NCBI RefSeq assembly: GCF_001411555.2
Contig: NC_049910.1
Location: 31,343,150-31,407,149, forward strand
Direction: 5' to 3'
Length of the DNA stretch: 64,000 bases
DNA from: Juglans regia
Taxonomy: Eukaryota; Streptophyta; Magnoliopsida; Fagales; Juglandaceae
Part shown: positions 1 to 11,554 of the stretch, one piece after another
Position numbering within the stretch: the stretch's first letter is position 1
How the letters are laid out: every line of letters begins with the position of its first letter
Made by a program: the position numbers and the translations under genes
The notes under the pieces: model-generated
What the model was told of the DNA's origin: nothing
Databases searched by the model: none
What the model saw: the letters and a program-made list of their open reading frames with translations, nothing else

Positions 1-1071
1 GTAAATTAAATGGTGTAAATGAATGATGACAAGATAATGTCTACAATAGACACGAATTGAAACCCAAAATGGAAAGACATCAATAATGTCTACAAGATAA
101 TTACAGTCTTAGCCTTAATTGTCCCAATTAAAGATCATGTTGAATTAAGTTATTGGTGTTGTGGTACATGGAAGGGAATTCGTTAGTCATATAACAGAGA
201 ACCGCTATGACTCATATTGGTAACTGGTTTGACATTGGTATTACGGAACTCATGTAATGTATTCTGAGCTATGAAATTTTTCGGGAAATGAATTTGTGCA
301 GTATGGTTAATTTCTTGTAATAAACCCATGAACAAAAAATATTATTTTATGGGCATATGAGCCAAACGGGAGAATGTACGATCAGTTTTATTTAAACTCT
401 ATGTCCCACATACCTATATCCTGATGGGTCATAATGAGATAAGATTAACTTCAATAAGATAAGATTAACTTTATATCTAATCACAGTGTGACACAAAATC
501 TCCAGATTTGTTGATGGCCAGAAGTCAATAAATAACACTAAGGGTTTAAAGGTTCTTACCTAAAATATCATTACGCCTCTAGTCATCGGGAGATACTTGG
601 AGGTTAACTTGTTAGGGTGATCAAGCTAAGTAATTCTTCTGAGAATTTTCACAAACACATGAAGCGCAGTCTGGACTATACAACAGTTACATAATGATCG
701 AAGGGTCCTTCCTCCTAATTGTACATCATCGTCACAAAATCTTCTAGAATACAACAAGAGAGAAAATCGTTATCAATTTCTCTCAAGTTATTTGTAACAA
801 CTCATTATCTTTATTTGTTATTTTCGTGGATAAATAGCACTCCATACACGTAAATGAAATCATGAAAGTTTATTCTCTTATTAGGGTGATCATTCTTTCA
901 TAATCAGTAAATTTTTCATCAAATTAAAGATGGAAAAATATACGTCTTTAAATTATTATTATTTTATTATTATAAATTATAAAAAATTGAAGATTCAATT
1001 ATTATAATTGATGTAAAATATTTAACAATATACTCTTATCAAAGTGTAACATCATATTCTGTTACGTACAC
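1..1071. other. intergenic, no gene seen
   Basis: No reading frame of note. The stretch around 540-900 has the mixed composition of a decayed LTR, but no partner copy, primer site or TSD could be found, so no call is made. A short imperfect direct repeat containing GATAAGATTAACT occurs at about 437-470. Confidence 0.6.
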
Positions 1072-1624
1072 AACTAGGGGTGTAAACCGGTCGGTCCGGT
1101 CTGGACCGGACCGAACACCCCATAGGGACCGGTAGTTATCAGTCCGGTCCGGTCCGGTCGATCCATTCAGTCTGACTTTTTTTTTTTTTTTTAAAATCAA
1201 TTAATAAAAAAATTTATTTAAAATACTAAATTAAATTAAGTGATTTATTAATGTGGATTATGTAACAAACTCAATAAAAAATATTTTATATGGTCAATGA
1301 TAATAAATTAAATGAAAATTATATTATTAATTTATATAATTACTATATAATTAATTAATTGATATTATATATTAGTTAATTCATAGAATATTAACAAGTG
1401 TTAATAACATATTTAAAATTTTATATTGTTAATAATAATAGGTTAGATGAAGATATATATAAAATATTGTTAATTTATAGAATATTAACAAGTATTAATA
1501 AAATATTTAAAATTTTATATTGTTAATTATATAATTATTATATAAATAATATATATAATATTTTATTTATTTTTATTTTTTATTCCGTCGGTCCGGTTCG
1601 GACCGTCCGAATTACACCCCTAGT
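1072..1624. mobile_element. 553-bp inverted-repeat MITE, probably hAT-like
   Basis: The ends are inverted copies: AACTAGGGGTGTAA at 1072-1085 and its complement at 1611-1624. Inside each end lies GC-rich sequence built on GGTCCGGT and GGACCG. The interior is very AT-rich and non-coding. A segment of about 50 bp around 1383-1435 is repeated 94 bp further on (about 1477-1529). Flanking 7-mers CGTACAC and CGTATAT agree at 5 of 7 positions, so the TSD is decayed or the termini are one or two bases off. The TAGGGGTGTAAA-type end resembles known plant hAT-like non-autonomous elements; the family assignment is inference. Confidence 0.7.
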
Positions 1625-2005
1625 TCGTATATACGCAACTTCCAAGTTCCAACATTACATTAATTGAACATTTAATCTGCTCATGAGCCAAGACAATGAT
1701 GTTCAACAAAGAGTTTTTAAGTTTTATTGTCTTCTTTGAACGCATCACATCAAACAAAAAGAACTTATAAAGGATAGAATTTATACAATGCAATGTGCTC
1801 ATATATATATAATTTATGCCGCGCGCCTACCCTATCTATATAAAGTTCTCATGATCAATGGCTAGCTAATAAAAATCGATCGAGAAAGTGGATGATCAGG
1901 CAAGTAGTGGTGGAGTTAATAAATCAATTTATATAAAATTAAACAACAAAACAAAAAGCAAGCGATCGATCGAGCGAAAGCTCATCATATAAAGTTGATC
2001 TTGAT

Positions 2006-2009
<4 letters not shown>

Positions 2010-2039
<30 letters not shown>
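2010..2039. repeat. (AT)n microsatellite
   Basis: An uninterrupted AT dinucleotide run of about 30 bp. Confidence 0.95.
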
Positions 2040-2042
<3 letters not shown>

Positions 2043-3464
2043 AAAATAAGTTCATAATAATATTATGTGCTTATCCTTTTTTCTCCCCATAGATCACATG
2101 AGATCAGAATTGCATTATTTTATTTTTATTTTTTTTTCATGGTTAATTTGTCCATCTAAATTAAAAACAATTATTTAAGAAACAAGGGTTAGGGCTAATT
2201 AAATATCAGGGGTACGTTATACATACAAATTACGGTTATATATATATATTCATAGATTAATTAGACATTTAAGATACCCACTTTTGACGGTCGATCGGTC
2301 GTACGTACGTACGTTGGTAAAATTAATTGTTAATTATAAAAATAATATTCAAATGAGATAATTAATGAATTTATTAGCATGTGAAGCTAGAAGCTATATA
2401 TATAGCTAATGATCAAACATGAATTAGAATATCGTGATCACATTATTTAATTATCGTGTCCAAATTCATAATTAGAAACGTCGATCCATGGCTAGCTATC
2501 GAATTTTAAAATGTCGGTTTGATCACTAGAAAATAGAAATAGTACTTAAATAAGTTGACGGTGGGTTCATTAATATTAATGGCGGTTTGGTTTTCATACA
2601 TATATTGAAAACAAGATAGTACTAGCTATATATAGCTAGTCTCTTATATATACCCATCCACGCCGGCCATGTCGGCATCACTCTTTTCTGAATTTTGTTT
2701 ATAACAAAAAAAATCAAAACACTAGCTAGACTCATACCTATATGTTATTCATCCTTCAATTTAGTATAAGAAAATTTAATAATAATAAATATATTATATC
2801 TTATATAATGAAATAAAAATAAATGATAATATAGTATATAAAATAAATATAAATAGAAATTATTATTAAGAGTATCTATTTTATATACATGATGTGATAT
2901 TATTTAGACTATATATCTTCTCAAATGAATATTAAGAACAATCAACTAGAAGTAATTACGTAATAAATGTAAATTACTATAATAATTTTTTTCTAATATT
3001 ACTCGTAGTATATATTACTCTTTGACAAAAGGTCACTCATTTGATGAAGGAAAATATTTTAATCATAAAAAGATTATATAAAAATAATCTCACAAATTGA
3101 CGTGGCTAGATATGATTTGTCAGATTATAGAATTATTTTTATTAAAAAATAAATTTAATAAATTAAATAAAATTACGACAATTTATGAGATTATTTTTAT
3201 AAAATAATATAGATATAACAGTTTTCTTTGATGAATATCGAGTATTCGGACAAGGATCAATATGGTAGATAAGATAAATGATGAGGGTCTATGTGCATGG
3301 GATCATCGTAGACTCATGAATAGTGTTTTTGATGTTGACATGAACGGTGAAATCACCGTTAATGATGAGTAGTAATCTATCCCGTGTCCATAAATCTCAT
3401 GTCTAAAACAGTTTAATTTGTTTGGACCAAAAAAAGCAAAACGTGTCATCTTGAGATCTCAAAC

Positions 3465-3510
3465 ATATATATATATATATATATATATATGTACGTACGT
3501 ACGTATGTAT
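3465..3510. repeat. (AT)n followed by (GTAC)n microsatellite
   Basis: A compound repeat: about 26 bp of alternating AT, then GTAC units passing into GTAT. Confidence 0.92.
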
Positions 3511-4159
3511 ATATACGAAGGAACTCTCGAGTAGCGCTAGAGCTAGGTATTCTAAAGATTTTCACAAAAATTTTAAAGAAAAATATTGACATATATGGAA
3601 ACTTATTTATGTTTTAGTGCCGCTATATATGTACTATACATATATATATATAGTCAGCAGTAATGATATTAATGAAATAACAAATGATTTAAGTAATTTT
3701 GGAGTGTGTAAATATATATTGCACACATTCCATTTGAGAAATTTAAGATTCACATTAAAAACAATGGTTCGAGAATGGCCCAGTCGAGGTCTGTAACTCT
3801 GTATTGGAGGAGGTTGCTATGCTTGATGTAATGTTACCTGTTTAATGAGAAACACGACATTACTTTCAAAACATGAAAAACAATCATTTTCACGCTAGTT
3901 CTTACTTTTTTTCAAAAGCAATGCACCGAACTGTCACATCTTATATAGGATTATATCTAGTCTTAATTTAATAAAATTTTCGATAATTTCAAGTGATCTG
4001 GTAATATTGCCTTTTGACCATCATTTTTTTTTATCCAATCTCCACGAAAAAAAATACTATATCCATATATAATCTTTTTAACCATGATCTCTCTCTAACA
4101 TTTCTATACGTTTTGTGTCAAATGATTGGAAGATATATAACGAAAAATAACAAATAATT

Positions 4160-4299
4160 CACTATAAGAAAATTTCTTATTTTTATCTAGTTATTTATTA
4201 CGAAAATGATTATTTTTTATTAAAATGAATCTATTTTCATCGTAAATAATTATTTTTATCGCAAATAACTCGTTATAAATGCTTATTTTTCTTGTAGTG
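4160..4299. mobile_element. 140-bp CACTA-like MITE
   Basis: The left end reads CACTATAAGAAAATTTC. The complement of the right end reads CACTACAAGAAAAATAAGC. Both carry the CACTA terminus and continue as an imperfect inverted repeat. The interior is AT-rich with TTATTTTTAT and GCAAATAA repeats. A clean 3-bp TSD is not visible (ATT left, ACT right). Confidence 0.65.
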
Positions 4300-4353
4300 A
4301 CTATTTAATTAAAATCGATCCTTTATTAATTTCATTGACAATCAACTTATATA

Positions 4354-5042
4354 TGTAAATGTTATGTCAATTCATTTATTATCTGTTGGTTTAATCTCTA
4401 ATCCTTTTGTTGTGACTCTGAATGATGGACAAGTGGCTAAGCCTAAAAGCCTTGGGGTTTATTACACTGAGCTGGTTACTCACGTGGTCTGCACATGACT
4501 TGCTATCTACACCAGAAACGATACACACTCATGCCGCAGGATCTTGACACGTGTTGGCATCTGTTTTGTATTATATATTCATAGCTAACTCATTTTGGAA
4601 CCCTAAGGGTTGTATGTCATTTTGTTTTCTGAGATTGAGAGGCTTCGAGAGAGAACAGAGAGGGATATACTGTTGTCATGACTTAGGGTTTCACTTGAGA
4701 AGAAATCTGTGCGATTTCTTGTTGTGAGATGAAAGCTGTGTAAATGTGTATGGTTCTGAGACTTCTCTGTGAAGGACTGATTATCAATAAAGCTCTGAGG
4801 CCATTCCTGCCGTGGACGTAGACCATTAGGGTCAAACCACGTAAATCTCTTGTGTTGATTCTTTACTTTCTTATTTCTTGCTGATATTGTTCTTGATATT
4901 CTTATGTTTCTCTTTGTTATCTTGGATACTGTTCTGAGTTGCTATTTCTTGAATCTTGTTGGTTCTGTCCGTTTGCTTTATTATCAAATCTTTGCCTTTT
5001 TTGAGTTCTGTACAAAGGGAACTCTTGTTGTTTTGCATAACA
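4354..5042 (+). repeat. Copia-1 5' LTR
   Basis: 689 bp, TG...CA ends. It should carry the element's promoter and transcript start. GTGGACGTAGACC followed by AACCACGTAAATCT, near 4810-4855, is a motif pair also seen in the LTR remnant at 41.1 kb. Confidence 0.96.
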
Positions 5043-5058
5043 AGTGGTATCTAGAGCC
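5043..5058 (+). other. Copia-1 primer-binding site
   Basis: The sequence AGTGGTATCTAGAGCC follows the LTR. It matches the usual initiator-tRNA-Met site TGGTATCAGAGC except for one extra T in the middle. This departure is visible in the sequence; its effect on priming is unknown. Confidence 0.8.
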
Positions 5059-5065
5059 TAGGTCG

Positions 5066-5914
5066 ATGGGGACCATGAGGTTTGATATTGAAAAATTCAC
5101 GGGTGAAAATGATTTTGGGCTTTGGAGGATTAAGATGAGAGCATTGCTAGTCCAACAAGGACTGCAAGATGCCCTCCTTGGTGAAAGAAAGAGGGGATCT
5201 TCCTCGAAAGAGGATGACAAGGAGACTGTCCAGAAGGACATTCTCCAAAAAGCTCACAGTGCCCTAATCCTCTCTCTTGGAGACAAAGTCTTGAGAGAGG
5301 TGGCCAGTGAGGACACTGCTGCGGGTATATGGCTGAAGCTTGAGAATCTGTACATGACCAAATCTTTAGCAAATAGACTTCATAAAAAAACCAAACTTTT
5401 TACCTTTAAAATGATTCCTGGAACCCCTATATGTCAGCACCTTGATGAGTTTAACAAAATCATTTTAGACTTATTAAACATAGACATTAAGGTGGAGGAT
5501 GAGGATCAAGCCATCCTCTTGATGAGTTCTTTGGACTCATCATACCAAAGCTTAAAAGAAACTATGATGTTTGGTAGAGACTCTCTTACTTTAGATGAAG
5601 TACAATCTGTACTTCACACTAGGGAACTTCAAAACAGAGGGGATACTAAACAGAGTCATGGGGAGGGCTTAACTGTTAGGGGCAGAACAGAAAGAAGAGA
5701 AAAGAAAGGAAAAAATGATGGTAAGAAATTTAGATCCAAGTTAAAGGGAAAACATTTTAAATGTTTTCATTGTCACAAGGAAGGGCACTTTAAGAAAGAC
5801 TGCCCTGAAAGAAAAAACAATTTTGAGAATAAATCTAAGGAGGCAGGGGATGCCTCTGTGGTGTTAGAGGGATATGAGAGTGCTGAAGTCCTCACTGTGA
5901 GTGAAGTAGACTAA
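5066..5914 (+). CDS. Copia-1 gag (capsid-nucleocapsid) protein
   Basis: A 282-codon frame starting at the ATG 23 bp after the LTR (MGTMRFDIEKFTGENDFGLW). An upstream in-frame ATG at 4904 lies inside the LTR and was not chosen. The N-terminal half matches the copia gag/UBN2 type (LWRIKMRALLVQQGL, later MSSLDSSYQSLKE). The C-terminal part is Lys/Arg-rich and contains the CCHC zinc knuckle CFHCHKEGHFKKDC, which in this family binds RNA. It ends in TAA at 5912-5914, exactly where the protease part of pol would continue in the same frame. The product would form the cytoplasmic virus-like particle of the retrotransposon. Confidence 0.9.
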   Translation: MGTMRFDIEKFTGENDFGLWRIKMRALLVQQGLQDALLGERKRGSSSKEDDKETVQKDILQKAHSALILSLGDKVLREVASEDTAAGIWLKLENLYMTKSLANRLHKKTKLFTFKMIPGTPICQHLDEFNKIILDLLNIDIKVEDEDQAILLMSSLDSSYQSLKETMMFGRDSLTLDEVQSVLHTRELQNRGDTKQSHGEGLTVRGRTERREKKGKNDGKKFRSKLKGKHFKCFHCHKEGHFKKDCPERKNNFENKSKEAGDASVVLEGYESAEVLTVSEVD

Positions 5915-8900
5915 AAAACAGAATGGATTATGGATTCTGGTTGTTCCTTTCATATGTGTCCAATTAGGGAATGGTTTGAAACATTCTCTGAGTTAAATGG
6001 AGGACAAGTAATTCTTGGGAATAATAAGTCCTGCAAAATCATGCGTATAGGATCAGTTAGATTGAAAATGCATGATAATACTGAAAGAGTTTTAAGGGAA
6101 GTCAGATTTATTCTAGAAATAAAGAGAAATTTAATTTCTCTTGGAATTCTTGATTTATCTGGATATACCTTTAAATCTGAGGCAGGGGTACTTAGAGTTA
6201 CAAAAGGCTCCTTAGTCATTATGAAAGGGGTTATTAAAAATGGTTTATACACTCTTCTTGGAAAAACTGTGGTTGGGGAAGCATCCCTTACCCAGGACAC
6301 TGCTGAGAACCAAGCAGTGTTATGGCATAGGAGACTTGGACATGTAAGTCAGAGGGGTCTTGTAGAGTTGCAGAAACATGGGTTGCTGAGTGATCAAAAC
6401 TTAAGCAATTTATCTTTCTGTGAAGATTGCATTTATGGGAAGGCCAAAAGGGTTAGTTTTAAGTTAGCCACTCATAACACAAAACAAACCCTGGACTATG
6501 TCCATTCTGACCTGTGGGGACCTGCAAGAGTAAGTTCTCATAATGGAGGGAGTTACTTCCTATCCATTGTAGATGATTACTCTAGAAAGGTCTGGATTTA
6601 TATCTTAAAGAATAAATCTGACACTTTTGAAAAATTCAAAGAGTGGAAATCCCTGGTGGAGAACCAAGTAGGCAGAAAACTCAAGATTTTAAGAACTGAC
6701 AATGGCTTAGAATTCTTGTCAAATAAGTTTAACATGTACTGTAAGAAAGAGGGAATTCTTAGGCATAAAACAGTGAGGGAAACCCCTCAACAGAATGGGT
6801 TAGCTGAAAGAATGAATAGGACCATCTTAGAAAGGGTAAGGTGCATGTTGTCTAATGCAGGGCTGCCCAAAACCTTTTGGGCAGAAGCTGCCACTACTGC
6901 TGTATACCTTATAAATAAGTGTCCCTCCTCTGCAATAGGGTTTAAAACTCCTCAAGAATTATGGTCTGAAAAACCCCCCTCTTATGACCACCTTAGAGTT
7001 TTTGGGTGTATTGCTTATGCACATTCAAAAACTGATAAACTGGAACCTAGGGCACTTAGGTGCATTTTTATAGGTTATCCTGAAGGTGTTAAGGGGTACA
7101 AACTTTGGGTAGAAGGACTTGGTAGGTACAAATGCATTATAAGCAGGGATGTGATCTTTAATGAGTCTCATATGGCTCGGGTACAGGAAGGTATCCCAAA
7201 TCCTGATACTGACAGCTCATTAAAGGGTTTACAAGTTGAGGTGGAGCAGGTTAATACTCAACCTGAACCTGAACCTGTAGTAGACAATGACCATGAGGAT
7301 GAAATCTCTGGAATTGTGGATCAAGGTGGAGCCAGCTCTTATAACCTAGTTAAAGATAGACAAAAGAGAGTTATTAAACCACCTATAAGGTATGGTCAAG
7401 CTGAACTCACCATGTTTGCTCTAACTGTTGCTAATGAGGTTATTAATGAAGAACCTAGGTCCTATAAAGAGGTTATGAAAAGCAAAGACTCCTCTAAATG
7501 GATCTTAGCCATGCATGAGGAGATAGAATCTCTTAATAAGAATAAAACTTGGGTTCTTGTAACTAAACCTCAAGGAGTGAAACTAATTGGATCAAAATGG
7601 ATCTATAAGAAGAAGGAATGCATACCAGGGATAGAAGGGACCAGGTATAAAGCTAGGCTAGTGGCTAAGGGCTTTACACAAAGAGAAGGAATTGACTTTA
7701 ATGAAATCTTCTCTCATGTGGTTAAACACAGCTCTATTAGACTACTGCTTGCTTACACAGCTTTTGAAAATCTGCATCTTGAACAATTAGATGTCAAAAC
7801 TGCTTTTTTGCATGGAGAACTTGAGGAAAATATTTACATGCAACCTCCTGAAGGTTTTACTCATGATATTGGTAATAATCAAGTGTGTTTTCTTAAAAAA
7901 TCTTTATATGGCCTTAAACAATCACCTAGGCAGTGGTACAAAATGTTTGATACACACATGATTAGTAACAATTTTAAAAGAAGTTGCTTTGATAGTTGTG
8001 TCTATTACAAGGAAGTAAAAGGAATTTATATTTATCTCCTTTTGTATGTTGATGACATGCTGGTTGCTTGTAAAGACACTGTTTTAATCCATCAAGTTAA
8101 ATGCATGCTAAAGTCAGAGTTTGAAATGAAGGAGCTGGGTCCTGCTAAGAGAATTTTAGGAATGGAAATTGAAAGAGACAGGGATACAAAAGTGCTACAC
8201 CTGTCTTAGAAAAATTATATCTCTAAAATTCTTAAGAGATTTGGTATGGAACATGTAAAATCTGTCAACAACCCTTTAGGTCAGCATTTTAAATTGTCCT
8301 TAGATCAGGCCCCTAAATCAGAACTTGACATTAGCTTTATGTAACAAATTCCCTATGCTAGCATGGTGGGAAGCATAATGTATGCAATGGTCTGTTCTAG
8401 ACCTGATTTGACCTATGCTGTGAGTGTTGTCAGTAGGTTTATGGGAAATCCTGGAAAAACTCATTGGCAGGCCATTAAATGGGTACTTAGGTACTTGGCA
8501 GGCTCCTCTGGTTTAGGTCTCAGCTTTGGAAAAAATGTTGAAAAGGGTTATGAACTAACTGGTTTTGTAGACTCTGATTTTGCAGGAAATGTAGACACAA
8601 GGAAGTCCTTAACTGGATATGTGTTTACTGCCTTTGGAGGAGCTATCAGCTGGAAGTCACACTTACAATCTGTGGTAGCCTTGTCTACCGCAGAAGCTGA
8701 ATATATAGCCTTAACTGAAGCTGTAAAAGAGGCCATATGGTTCAAAGGTATTGCTTGTGAATTAAACATTTACAGTGATAACATCACAGTACACTGTGAT
8801 AATCAAAGTGCATTACACTTAGCAAAAAATCAAGTTTTCCATGAAAGGTCTAAACATATTGATATAAGGCTTCATTTTATTAGGGATGTCATAGATTCTA

Positions 8901-9016
8901 AAATTGTTTGTGTGGAGAAAGTCTCAACTGAGGACAACCCCTCAGATATGATGACAAAAGCTCTCCCTTGCTCTAAGTTCAGACACTGTCTGAACTTAGC
9001 TGGTATGGAAGTCTAG
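5915..9016 (+). pseudogene. Copia-1 pol: protease, integrase, RT, RNase H, with stop codons
   Basis: It continues the gag frame after one TAA. Domains in order: aspartic protease (DSGCSFHM, near 5930); GAG-pre-integrase zinc region (WHRRLGHVSQRGL); integrase core with D of HSDLWGPA, D of RTDNGLEF and E of PQQNGLAERMNR; reverse transcriptase with KARLVAKGFTQ and an intact YVDDMLVA; RNase H with [19 protein letters not shown] and [12 protein letters not shown]. Internal stops are TAG at 8207-8209 and TAA at 8342-8344, between RT and RNase H. No frameshift was seen. The nonsense codons would block a full polyprotein unless suppressed. Family: Ty1/copia; a Tork/Tnt1-type lineage is likely from the gag and protease motifs but is inference. 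Confidence 0.92.
8973..8999. repeat. perfect 13-bp inverted repeat in pol C-terminus
   Basis: CTAAGTTCAGACA, one C, then its exact reverse complement. It lies within the last codons of RNase H. A second short inverted repeat, TGTCCCC...GGGGACA, follows at 9021-9042 just after the pol stop. Either could fold in the element's RNA. Confidence 0.85.
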
Positions 9017-9099
9017 TGTTTGTCCCCTTTAGAGGGGGGACAGTGCAGGAATGACCAATGATGAGAAATTGATTAAACTTGGCAATAAATGTTTTGCCA

Positions 9100-9110
9100 A
9101 GGTGGAGATT
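9100..9110 (+). other. Copia-1 polypurine tract
   Basis: AGGTGGAGATT immediately precedes the 3' LTR, as expected of the plus-strand primer. A second purine run, AGAGGGGGGA, occurs at 9031-9040. Confidence 0.75.
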
Positions 9111-9799
9111 TGTAAATGCTATGTCAATTCATTTATTATCTGTTGGTTTAATCTCTAATCCTTTTGTTGTGACTCTGAATGATGGACAAGTGGCTAAGCC
9201 TGAAAGCCTTGGGGTTTATTACACTGAGCTGGTTACTCACGTGGTCTGCACATGACTTGCTATCTACACCAGAAACGATACACACTCATGCCGCAGGATC
9301 TTGACATGTGTTGGTATCTGTTTTGTATTATATATTCATAGCTAACTCATTCTGGAACCCTAAGGGTTGTATGTCATTTTGTTTTCTGAGATTGAGAGGC
9401 TTCGAGAGAGAACAGAGAGGGATATACTGTTGTCATGACTTAGGGTTTCACTTGAGAAGAAATCTGTGCGATTTCTTGTTGTGAGATGAAAGCTGTGTAA
9501 ATGTGTATGGTTCTGAGACTTCTCTGTGAAGGACTGATTATTAATAAAGCTCTGAGGCCATTCCTGTCGTGGACGTAGACCATTAGGGTCGAACCACGTA
9601 AATCTCTTGTGTTGATTATTTACTTTCTTATTTCTTGCTGATATTGTTCTTGATATTCCTCTGTTTCTCTTTGTTATCTTGGATACTGTTCTGAGTTGCT
9701 ATTTCTTGAATCTTGTTGGTTCTGTCCGTTTGCTTTATTATCAAATCTTTGCCTTTTTTGAATTCTGTACAAAGGGAACTCTTGTTGTTTTGCATAACA
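9111..9799 (+). repeat. Copia-1 3' LTR
   Basis: 689 bp, the same length as the 5' LTR, with about 12 substitutions (mostly transitions) and no indels seen. Confidence 0.96.
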
Positions 9800-9804
9800 A
9801 TATA

Positions 9805-10312
9805 TGCTTAACCTTAATTTAGAAATTTATGAACAGCGACCATCAAATGCAAGCTGCCTTAAAAAAAAAAAAAATGAAGAAGAAATTAAGAAAATGAAAA
9901 AGAATAATAAGAAGAATGAGTTGTTATGTTTTGATAAGATAACCTTTGACAGATTTTTTTACCCTTACAACTTATATATAGCGGGTCGATTTATATATGG
10001 CATGGATTTTTTCGAGACTTATCATGTAAACATCCCATGCTGCATTCCCTAGAATAATGCATTAATACGTGACAAGATACTACAGAATATGTAGAGATCG
10101 AGACAGTGAGAGAAGAATATAAGCGAAAGAAGGAAAGGACAAGAGGGAAGTGTTTGTAAGTTTTTGTTTTATAGGATCGAGGAGATGGGATCATGATCAA
10201 GCCAAAGAAGAAGAACTATTAATTTAAAAGGAAGTATAATTAAAGGTGGGGGATATGCTAGAAACGACATAGCCTCCCCGACAAAGATTTTGGCAGGACG
10301 GACGGACAAGCT

Positions 10313-10352
<40 letters not shown>

Positions 10353-10982
10353 ATAGATTAAAAATTATTTATTTTTGATAAATTAATTCTAATAAAATAA
10401 TTATTTATAATTAAAATTAATTATAAAAAAATTTTTAGTTGTAATAAATTAATCAAAAAAACTTATTTTTTTTTATAGTGATAGCTAGATAGATAGATAT
10501 GTACGCATGGTAATTGATCAACAAGATTGTTGCAATGAGCATACTCCTAGCTATATATTGGCCAGTTATCTCTGTCTAACACGTGTTGTGATCTCATGTA
10601 TTACCTTCCTTAATTTTGAATCATGGGATCGAAGAGATAAAAAATAAAAGCAAATATAATTATCAAAATGCTATGTATAATAAGGGCATTCAAGAGGCTA
10701 ACTTCTGCATACTTAAACAAGCTCATGATCGTGTGTTAATTAATCTGACCAATAAATAAGTACACTGATCATATGAATCAATTGATATATATATATGGCT
10801 ACAAGCTGGATGGATCAATCTGATCGATATACACTAAATTCGTTGTGAGGAACAAATATTGTTGCTGAGAAATTAGTACATATTTTTTAGATTTTGCACC
10901 AAAAGTTTTGTTTTGTTTGTTTTTATTTTCTATTTACAAAAGACAGATATTTAGGTGTTCAAGTAGAAGTCGAGTTTATACT
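9805..10982. other. intergenic, no gene seen
   Basis: AT-rich and without a supported gene. It contains an (AT)n run at 10316-10351. The stretch 10440-10485 ends in TTTTTTATAGTGA, which may be the remnant of a CACTA-type MITE end, but no partner end was found. Confidence 0.55.
10316..10351. repeat. (AT)n microsatellite
   Basis: An AT dinucleotide run of about 36 bp. Confidence 0.95.
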
Positions 10983-11185
10983 ATGTTCCGTTTGAATATA
11001 GGAAGTGTTTCATCTCATCATTGCATGAACTTTATCAAATTTTTATAAAAAATATAATAATAAATTCGACTTTTTCAAATTTTAAAATAATAATAATATT
11101 AAAAAATAATATTTTAACAGTATTTTATTCAAATTTCAAATTTCATATCAATTCATCTCATCTCAACTCACTATCCAAACATCAC
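10983..11185. mobile_element. Tourist-like MITE, CATCTCATC family, copy 1
   Basis: About 200 bp, AT-rich, with GTTTGAATA near the left end and the complement of GTTTGGATA near the right end. CATCTCATC motifs sit inside the ends (TTCATCTCATCATTG left, CATCTCATCTCAACTCA right). The same arrangement occurs at 40475, 47146 and 62541/63690. No clean TSD is visible here, so the ends are approximate. Confidence 0.6.
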
Positions 11186-11502
11186 TTTAGTCTGATTTCT
11201 TTTCCACTATTAATATTATTGAGTTTATGTTTAATTCTCCTAATCTTATGAATGTGAATATTTTCTTCTCTTCAAATGAGATGGAATTGCATGTGTGATC
11301 TAAGACTAACTAGAGTTTGTAATTAATTCATTTCAGGTTTCCTTAATTGAGGGAATAGCTTTAAATGTTCATCCTCGAGTGGGGGGAGTTACCTGATTTA
11401 TGCATTAATGGAATTGAGTCTCTAATACTTGTATGAAAAAAAAAAAAAAATCACATGAAGCCAAAAAATTATGGACTTCCAACAATATTTTTGATGGGGG
11501 CG

Positions 11503-11505
<3 letters not shown>

Positions 11506-11548
<43 letters not shown>
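11506..11548. repeat. (AT)n microsatellite
   Basis: About 43 bp of alternating AT, one of the longest simple repeats in the window. Confidence 0.95.

Positions 11549-11554
<6 letters not shown>

Larger units (their letters stand above)
1625..4159. other. intergenic AT-rich DNA
   Basis: No supported gene. It contains dinucleotide repeats and scattered CTAGCTA and GTACGTAC strings. The small reading frames here show no motif or composition suggesting coding. Confidence 0.6.
4354..9799 (+). mobile_element. Copia-1: full-length Ty1/copia LTR retrotransposon
   Basis: Length is 5446 bp. LTRs of 689 bp begin TGTAAATG and end GCATAACA. The insertion is bounded by a perfect 5-bp TSD, ATATA, at 4349-4353 and 9800-9804. 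The interior has a tRNA-Met-type primer site directly after the 5' LTR, gag, then protease, integrase, reverse transcriptase and RNase H in copia order, and a purine-rich tract before the 3' LTR. By hand count the two LTRs differ at about 12 positions (1.7%), so this is the youngest LTR element in the window. The coding frame is continuous from 5066 to 9016 except for three stop codons. Confidence 0.97.

Noticed and set aside
4904..5065. Upstream in-frame ATG extending Copia-1 gag
   Set aside because: It lies inside the LTR, and the same frame also occurs in the 3' LTR. The ATG at 5066 after the primer site gives the conserved gag start.
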